Assembly: GCA_039602395.1 (NCBI GenBank)
Contig: JBCNJP010000003.1
Location: 65,772,278 to 65,836,277, forward strand
Length of the DNA: 64,000 nt
From: Deinandra increscens subsp. villosa
Lineage: Eukaryota > Streptophyta > Magnoliopsida > Asterales > Asteraceae
Direction of reading: 5' to 3'
The translations under genes and the position numbers were made by a program. Of this stretch, positions 57,530 through 64,000 are shown piece after piece (positions within the stretch are counted from its first letter, which is position 1; each line of letters starts with the position of its first letter). The notes beneath the pieces are model-generated. The model ran no database searches, was not told the origin of the DNA, and saw only the letters and a list, made by a program, of their open reading frames with translations.

Positions 57530-58047
57530 ATAGCAAGGATAAAATGAAAACATCTCTGAGTTGGAAAAACCGTGAAAACTATGCTAAAAAATTCGTTTTT
57601 TATTCCAATTTTTTTTATGGTGACTCTCTGAGTTAAAAAAAACACCTTTTATGCAAAAATGTAAAAAAACGCCTAGTAATTTAAAAAAAAACGATTATTG
57701 CGAAAAAATGTTAATTGGCCAAAAAAGAGGTTCAAAAATTGTTTATTTATTTATTTTTTATAGATTCTACATTCATTTTTAATGTTTTTGGTGAAAAAAA
57801 CAAAAAAAGTGCCGAGAGAATTTTCTTAAAAAAAATAATTACATATTTTGTTACATATGTAACAAGGCATGTTATATATGTTACAAGGTAATGTTACATA
57901 TGTAACATGACGTAAAATCAGATTTCGGAAATTAAAAAAAAAACCTACTCGGCGCCTTTAAAAAAATTTTGAAAAAAAAAATTGTTTTGAGAAAGTTTCC
58001 ACGGTTTTTTCAACTCAAAGAGGTTTTCAATATATCCATCCCCTATA
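57530..58047 (+). mobile_element. MITE family 2, copy 1 (about 520 bp)
   Basis: The left end AAAATGAAAACATCTCTGAG and the right end, read inverted (GAAAACCTCTTTGAGTT), form an imperfect terminal inverted repeat of about 40 bases. The centre contains palindromic GTTACATATGTAAC words. It is non-coding and lies between TA-rich tracts. Confidence 0.65.
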
Positions 58048-58068
58048 TATGTATATAAATATATATAT

Positions 58069-58500
58069 AGGGAAAGAATAAAATGAAAACCCACTTGAGT
58101 TGTGAAAACCCTGAAAAACCTTATGTCCCGTTAGAAAAAAAATACAAAAAAAATATTAGAATGTTCTACAAGATCTAAAAAACGATGATGATCCAACGGT
58201 TAGTTTTTTTTATATTCCGATAAAATAAAAAAAATCCCGTTCTCGGGAAATACATATGTAAATCACAATGTAAACCACAACAATTTACATATGTAAAAAA
58301 GATTTACTTTTTTAAAAAAAATTACAAAAAAATCCACTCGGCGGTTATTTGTTTTCTTTTCACCAAAACTAATAGAAATAAATGTAGAATCCATCCAAAA
58401 GATAAAAAAATCTACATATGTAATTTTTTGAACTACATATGTAAAAACAGGGTTTTCAAAGTTTTCATAGCTCAAGTGGATTTTCAGAATACCCATGCGC
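58069..58500 (+). mobile_element. MITE family 2, copy 2 (about 430 bp)
   Basis: The left end reads AAAATGAAAACCCACTTGAG. The right end inverted reads CTGAAAATCCACTTGAGC, giving matching termini related to copy 1. The centre carries ACATATGTAA words like copy 1. Sequence between the ends is strongly diverged from copy 1, so the two were not made together. Confidence 0.65.
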
Positions 58501-58510
58501 TGGTTTATAT

Positions 58511-58690
58511 ATAGGGGGAGGATCATTTGAGAACTAATTGGGTTTGAGAACTAAAAAGAACTAATATCAGCTACTAGTTTATATATATGGAAAAAACACC
58601 CCATGAATTATAGTGGTCCCCACCTGTAAATAGTGGTTGAAATTTGGTTCTCAAAAGTTCTCAAAACAATAAGTTCTCATTTGAACCTAA
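58511..58690 (+). mobile_element. MITE family 1 copy
   Basis: Left end GGGGGAGGATCATTTGAGAA, right end GTTCTCATTTGAACCTAA. It has the same structure as the copy at 18669. A TA array follows (58690-58743). Confidence 0.75.
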
Positions 58691-58743
<53 letters not shown>

Positions 58744-58748
<5 letters not shown>

Positions 58749-58918
58749 AGATGATCATTTGAGAACCAATTTGATTTGGGAACTAAAAAGAACTAATTGA
58801 GCCACAAGTTTATTTACATGTATCCCCCCTTCCATGAATTGTAGTGGTCTCCCTGAAATGTGTGGTTAAGATTTAGTTCTCAAAAGTTCTCAAAACAAAA
58901 AGTTCTCATTTGAACCTA

Positions 58919-58923
<5 letters not shown>
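58744..58923 (+). mobile_element. MITE family 1 copy
   Basis: Left end AGGGAGATGATCATTTGAGA, right end TCTCATTTGAACCTAACCCT. It lies between TA arrays at 58690-58743 and 58924-58980, in the same direction as its left neighbour. Confidence 0.75.
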
Positions 58924-58980
<57 letters not shown>

Positions 58981-58982
<2 letters not shown>

Positions 58983-59080
58983 GGGGGGGGGGGAGGGGTT
59001 CCATATATATAACCTAGTGGCTTAGAAATGGTTTTCAAAAGTTCTCAAATTCAATTGGTTCTCAAATGATCCTCTCCTTT
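58981..59080 (-). mobile_element. MITE family 1 copy, truncated and inverted
   Basis: Only about 100 bases remain, from a G run to TCTCAAATGATCCTCTCC. It is in the opposite direction to the copies on both sides. The missing half seems to have been replaced by the TA array on its left. Confidence 0.65.
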
Positions 59081-59096
59081 TATATATATATATATA

Positions 59097-59273
59097 TAGG
59101 GAGAGGATCATTTGAGAACCAATTTGATTTGAGAACTAAAAAGAACTAATTTCAGCCACAAGTTTATTTACATGTATCCCCCCTCCCATGAATTGTAGTG
59201 GTCCCCCCTGAAATTTGTGGTTGAGATTTAGCTCTCAAAAGTTCTCAAAACAAAAAGTTCTCATTTGAACCTA

Positions 59274-59280
<7 letters not shown>
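59097..59280 (+). mobile_element. MITE family 1 copy
   Basis: This is the most regular copy: left end TAGGGAGAGGATCATTTGAG, right end TCTCATTTGAACCTAACCCT, flanked by TA arrays on both sides. Confidence 0.8.
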
Positions 59281-59322
<42 letters not shown>

Positions 59323-59479
59323 ATACTACTATATAATACATATTGATCCCGAGGGTACTTCTGTCATTAAATTCCTTAATTTTAAGATGCGTACAAAATT
59401 AAATGCAGAATGTACAAGTCTTTAAAGCATGAAAAGTTAATAATCATACTTAATCAAACAGATTCGTTCAAAAAGTAAG

Positions 59480-62400
59480 GATAGAATAGTAAACTGCCAC
59501 TTTATGCCCTGCATCACGCCTGAATCTATCCTGCAGTTCTCTCTTTTGCAGTCCCACACGCATCTCCGCATTTACTCCTCCTCGATCGCGATCAAAATCG
59601 CCGCCTTCGTTATCCCCGCTCTCCACCCTCTCTCCCCTTCGATTGGCCATCTGATTAACTTCTTCATCATCTTCGTTCAACCGCTATGATTGTTTATTGG
59701 AGGGCCAAGATCGAGGGTCGTTCATACGAATTGAATGCGCCCCAAAGGATTCGAAACTCTATAAATTGAAAGCCCTGGCAATGCCTTTCATTTACCTCCA
59801 CAACCACCGTTCATTCAATCAATCTTTGAGAGGTCACCAAGCACGCTATCGGCATCGAGATGAAGAAACAGGTTATTTCCACTACCAATTTAATCGAAGA
59901 ACACTGACTGAAAGAGGTTGAAGAACTCATGATTCCCTTAATATTTATCTCTTACTTTTAAATCCTCTTTGTCGTAGGTGAAATTGACACTGCCAGTTCC
60001 ATTAGAGAGGTATGCTTTAACAGCCTTGACGATTTAGGGATTCAGGTTTGATTACCATGTGCAAATAACCATTAAGAAATTGAGGTAAAATCACAGCAAT
60101 GTTACATCCAGTTAAATCAGTTTCTCACAGGTATGTTAAGAGGCTTCATAATTTATTTATTTGGTTTGAATTGATGCTTGATGATGTTTATGTGGCTGAT
60201 TCAGATAAGCGAGATTGTTTTGATATGATGTTTCATGTTTCTGTTCGTTTAGTATTTTCTGTTATACAAAAGTATTTATTCATCCCCTGTCGTTGGAGGC
60301 ATTATCAGGTTTACATTATATTATTTTTTTATCCTGTTCCACCTGATAAAGATGAAGAAGGCATGATCAGGTTTACATTATATTATTTTTTCTAAGATTT
60401 GTTAAAAAATTATTTTATATAATATGAAGAAGGCATGACCGGATGGCTTCTGTTCTATATGATTTAAGTTTTGATTATCAGTCTCATTCAACAGGAACAC
60501 ATTTTGCTTTTTAGATCAGTTGGACATATGCACAACTTCAATCTTGGTGTTCTCAAAAGTAATCCCTTATTTTGGTTAGTTAAACATTCTTTGCTATGTT
60601 ACTTTTAGGACCTGATCGTTTGCATTTGCTGTTTAGATGTTATATATTCTTTTGTTATGCTGCTTTATATTATTTATGATTTACTTTTTGATTTTTTGAG
60701 GTGTTCTAATGTAATCTTGGGCTTGAAAGTCTTTGAATTTGTGAACTGTTACTCAAATTTTGTAAAATATTTTTCTGAAACAACAATTTCCCTTCTGCAG
60801 TATGTATTTCTTATTTTCTAATGAATATAGAATTGGTAATCTCCCTGCATTTAGTTTATTATTATGTTTCAAGCAGTTTGTTATTGTAGTTTTCTCTTTC
60901 CTATTGCAGGTTAGAGTATATTATCCACATGGTCTTTTCGAAGGTACACTTCTTTTCAAGTAAATTATATTTTCATATGAAATTTAAGATGATAATAGCG
61001 TAGAGCTTCCTTTCAACCAGAACATAATAATGTTGATGATTATGAATGTGTTGTCTTTACTAGCTTCTGCTTATTAATTTTGGTTGTAGCCATAGTCAGT
61101 CTTTGATGTTTGTAACACATAAAGTGTATCCTCTATAGAAAAAGAAGTTTTTTCTTTAAATTGTGTTCTAACCATATTCAACCTTTGATGTTTCTAACAC
61201 ACAAAGCTTTTGATGTTTCTAACACATAAAGTTGTTCCTCTATAGATATGTGTTGTGTTCATGTATAATTCTAGAGGTTAGTAAAATGTCCTCTGTTTTA
61301 CTTATGATCTAAAGAGGCTTTATATTACTCTTTTAAGTAGTTTTTTAACATGATACTTCTTAAATTTTTTAGAGGCATTTTTTTTTGTGATAGGTTATAT
61401 GGTTTTGCTTTTTTCCATATGACAGTTTAGTTTCATTGTGGGTGATTCTATAATGAGGGGATAAATTTTTCCCTTTGTCTTCTGCAGGGGCCAAGGAATT
61501 GTAATGTTTGTGGGTGTTACGTAAGTTTTCTCTTAAGATACTTTGTTTATATCATGTTGTTATATACTTAATACATAATAATGATGACCAGTTAGAAGGT
61601 AGAATTTTGTATTAAACTATAAAGTATATATATATTTTTAATATTTGTTTGAGATTTTTATATTTTCTTTATGAATCAGAAAGTAATTGACCCATGTCCT
61701 TTTTCTGTTCAGGTTCTTTATCTAAAAAATTGTATGTTTGATGTTTGGTCATGATGTTTTACTCAACATTGGTTAGATTAGAGTTTCTTTAGCAACCATG
61801 TGCTATCATATAATCATAGATTAAGTTTTCAGTTTGTGCAGGTTGAAGAACAAGTGTAATATGCTGTATTTTCGTTTGATCGATGAAGATGATTACAACT
61901 CAAAGAAAACTGTTCAACAATGGATGTTGATCTGAGACGATACGACCATTATGTTCAGACCTGAGTTCACTCCTCAAGATTTGATCTGCTATGTGTTTAT
62001 TTTCTTCCCACGGTATGTCCATTTTTAACTGGTATTAGAATTGGAACATGGGTTGGTTTCTTTCAAAGAATATGTATGATTCTTCTTGCCTTTGAAGTGT
62101 TAGTTTTGACCTTTCTCGCATCTTTAAATAGGGGAAACACAACCTATGCAATGGGCAATGCGATTACAGGTAGCTTTATATCTTGCTGAAGCTCTAGAAT
62201 ATTATACTTCTAGGGGTTGTGCTTTTTACCATGATCTTAATGCCTATAGAGTAGTCTTTGATTATGTATGTTTATAGTTTTATTTCTAGCTAGGTTATTG
62301 GTTATGTTTATAACAATAAAAAATTCATCTTCTTGAACTTCCTTAGGAACATAATTTCGGATCCAAATTTTAAACTTTCTTGCTTTGGGTTGATGAAGAA

Positions 62401-62575
62401 CAGTCAGGATGAATAAGGAAAAAAGAATAAGAGGCATTACAATACCACATGCCCGTTTGTCAAGTGGTACACTGAAGCTACATATGAGTCAAAGAGTATG
62501 ATGGAACCAGCATCACAGTGTAGCGATCGACCTGTTGATGATGAAGTGCAGCAGAAAAAGCACCCACTGAAGCAG
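59480..62575 (+). pseudogene. Series of exon-like gene pieces, origin unknown
   Basis: A CT-rich leader-like stretch (59480-59690) is followed by pieces with plausible splice borders: VRVYYPHGLFE after TTGCAG at 60908, GPRNCNVCGCY after CTGCAG at 61489 with a GTAAGT donor, LKNKCNMLYFRLIDED after GTGCAG at 61842, and SMMEPASQCSDRPVDDEV before CAG|GTAAGT at about 62576. Stops interrupt some of them. I recognise no family. They probably come from one or more captured host genes. Confidence 0.3.
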
Positions 62576-63004
62576 GTAAGTATTTCAAGATTTAGGAGAA
62601 CAAAAAGAATGACCAATTTTGTAAGTATAATACCTGGTATTCTGATTTACGTTTTTTTTCTTTTCATCAAAAAAGAAGAAAAAGAAGAAAGTTAACAACA
62701 TCTTTATAAGTGGTAAGGGTTCAACTTACTGTTTTATTTTATATGTGTCTTAGTTGATAATTCCTAATAAGAATGACTTTATAATGAACTAATGATCCAC
62801 TATTAATAAGATTGAATGAGTAACATTTTTCCTATTAAAATCTTGCAGCAGCAGAGATGCAGTGGATGGCCTCACAGGAGTTTGCCCCTGTGAACTACTC
62901 AGGCCCTGCCTCCGCCCTTGTGTTTTAATGAGATTTTTTTGTTTTAGTGCTTTAAAGAGAAACTCACTCGGATTGGGCTTGCATCTTCTCGCAACTTTTT
63001 CCCG

Positions 63005-63270
63005 TACACGGCTCACTTCCAGATCAGTCCCAACGGAATGATGTGAACTCACGAGTAAAGAATCTGCCAGCAATGGTTTTTCTTCCTCAGCAAACTACAG
63101 AGAAAGAACTGAATGATCTCTTATCAGTCTCTAAAAATGGAGTAGCAGGATCTGGGAGTGCTACAAATGGGCAATTTGAGCCACTTATCGGCTCAACTGA
63201 TATTTCTGAAGCTGATAATAGTCTCCTGTTTTGTGTTACTCTTCCAGGTTTCATAGAAGAATTAAAGTAA
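63005..63270 (+). pseudogene. Fragment of an alpha-crystallin-domain protein (IDM2/IDM3-like)
   Basis: One frame reads KNLPAMVFLPQQTTEKELND, LLSVSKNGVAGSGSATNG, IGSTDISEADNSLLF and CVTLPGF, ending after EELK. The order of a TTEKEL block, a KNGV..GSA block, the GS.DI.E...LF strand and LPG corresponds to the beginning of the alpha-crystallin (Hsp20-like) domain in plant proteins related to IDM2/IDM3, partners of a histone acetyltransferase complex that protects genes from DNA methylation. The rest of the domain is absent. Identification is from memory of the family pattern, so it is moderate. Confidence 0.5.
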
Positions 63271-63376
63271 ACAACTTCTATTATAATGTAATTCATTTTA
63301 GTTACAAACTGATTGAGTGATTTATTCATTTGTATTTACATTATGCTGCCTTGAGGGTGTGATCAAGAAAAAAACC

Positions 63377-63562
63377 GGCTTCTTGATCTTGTGATTAGTT
63401 GTATGTTTAAAACATTTTTGATATCTTGTTACCATTGATGGGCTCCTTCAACTAACATGCAAGTAGGACGGCTTCTTGATCTTGTGATTAGTTGTATGTT
63501 TAAAACATTTTTGATATCTTGTTACCATTGACGGGCTCCTTCAACCAACATGCAAGTTTTCC
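63377..63562 (+). repeat. Tandem duplication of 93 bp
   Basis: GGCTTCTTGATCTTGTGATT followed by the same 70 further bases occurs at 63377 and 63470, with only a T/C change in CATTGATGGG/CATTGACGGG and one in CAACTAAC/CAACCAAC. The near identity indicates a recent event. The remaining stretch to 64000 holds no recognisable gene. Confidence 0.9.
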
Positions 63563-64000
63563 TACTGAAGCACTTTATTTAAAAACCGCACATTATTTTT
63601 GTACATATGTACTTTTAAATATATTCAATACATGAATTTCTATAGTTTTTATATTAGGATGTGAAAAAAAGTGCTAAGGTTTCTTTTGAGTATGTGCTAA
63701 ATGTGCACATCGAGACAATATACACAACAGATGAAATGCTTTTGTTTGCCAACTCCTGAACATGAAACCGATGCAAAATTGTTGGGTATATTGTACACTT
63801 CATTAATGGATTGTTGCCAAATACTAAGGCTTGTGCTCTTTGGTAGACATAACTGATACAACCATTAGATTTACGTGTTTGTAAAGCTTGATATTGTATG
63901 TATGTAATGCATAGAGAAGACGGGAAATGAAGGAATAGCGATCTAACAGAGGTGTACATATCATAGTCAGTGCATATAATAGTCATTGTGGGTGTGTTAG

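Larger units (their letters stand above)
59320..64000 (+). mobile_element. Probable second large Helitron (5' end at 59320, 3' end not in window)
   Basis: Directly after a TA array the sequence reads TCTATACTACTATATAATAC, then CCCGAGGGTACTTCTGTCAT, which resembles the start of plant Helitrons and of the small element at 17762. The following 4.7 kb holds pieces with splice-like borders but no continuous gene, as expected for a Helitron carrying gene fragments. No helicase is seen and the right end must lie beyond the window, so the call rests on the 5' end alone. Confidence 0.5.

Overview
The window looks like eukaryotic, plant nuclear DNA: AT-rich, intron-bearing, and dominated by transposable elements. 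Ty3/gypsy long terminal repeats of 2.6-2.8 kb, a plant LINE with a DUF4283 protein, and Helitrons with RPA and Rep-helicase genes point to a eudicot. The style of the repeats suggests a daisy-family (Asteraceae) genome, but that is an inference. No intact housekeeping gene, rRNA, tRNA gene or CRISPR array was seen.

Layout. 1-5428: the decayed 3' part of a Ty3/gypsy element and its complete 3' LTR. 5429-14598: a degenerate LINE with an unusually long ORF1. 14599-15571: the 3' part of another LTR. The order suggests nesting, with the gypsy element inside the LINE and the LINE inside an older LTR. 15572-23160: gene scraps, MITEs in TA arrays, a complete 0.9-kb non-autonomous Helitron (17762-18655), a reversed Helitron terminus at 19082, and an exon of a DHHC palmitoyltransferase. 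23161-25725, 28202-30820 and 33557-36356: three LTRs without internal regions, all in minus orientation; the last two keep perfect 5-bp target duplications (CTCCC and TAAAC).

25726-52513: the core of the window, a large plus-strand Helitron. It has an RPA-like gene (25769-31000), a small repeat-containing gene (32336-33059), and a broken Rep-PIF1 helicase (36549-41140) with HUH and double-tyrosine motifs. Downstream is a cargo zone of four plus-strand gene modules. Each has TGGGCY-type promoter motifs, a leader exon, and a leader intron that ends 0-15 bases before the ATG. Three of the four encode members of one unrecognised small protein family with a shared SPF motif (42591, 46002, 51420). 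The fourth (48644-49338) encodes a B3-like protein. Between the first and second modules, on the minus strand, lies a fragment of the largest subunit of RNA polymerase IV or V with one 447-bp unit in three tandem copies. The Helitron ends with a hairpin and CTAG at 52510-52513.

52514-64000: AT-rich repeats without convincing genes, two MITE families packed between TA arrays (57530-59280), then a probable second large Helitron beginning with TC at 59320. This one carries disrupted gene pieces, including a fragment that resembles the alpha-crystallin-domain IDM2/IDM3-like proteins of DNA demethylation. Gene scraps from two DNA-methylation pathways within 20 kb are the most thought-provoking biological observation.
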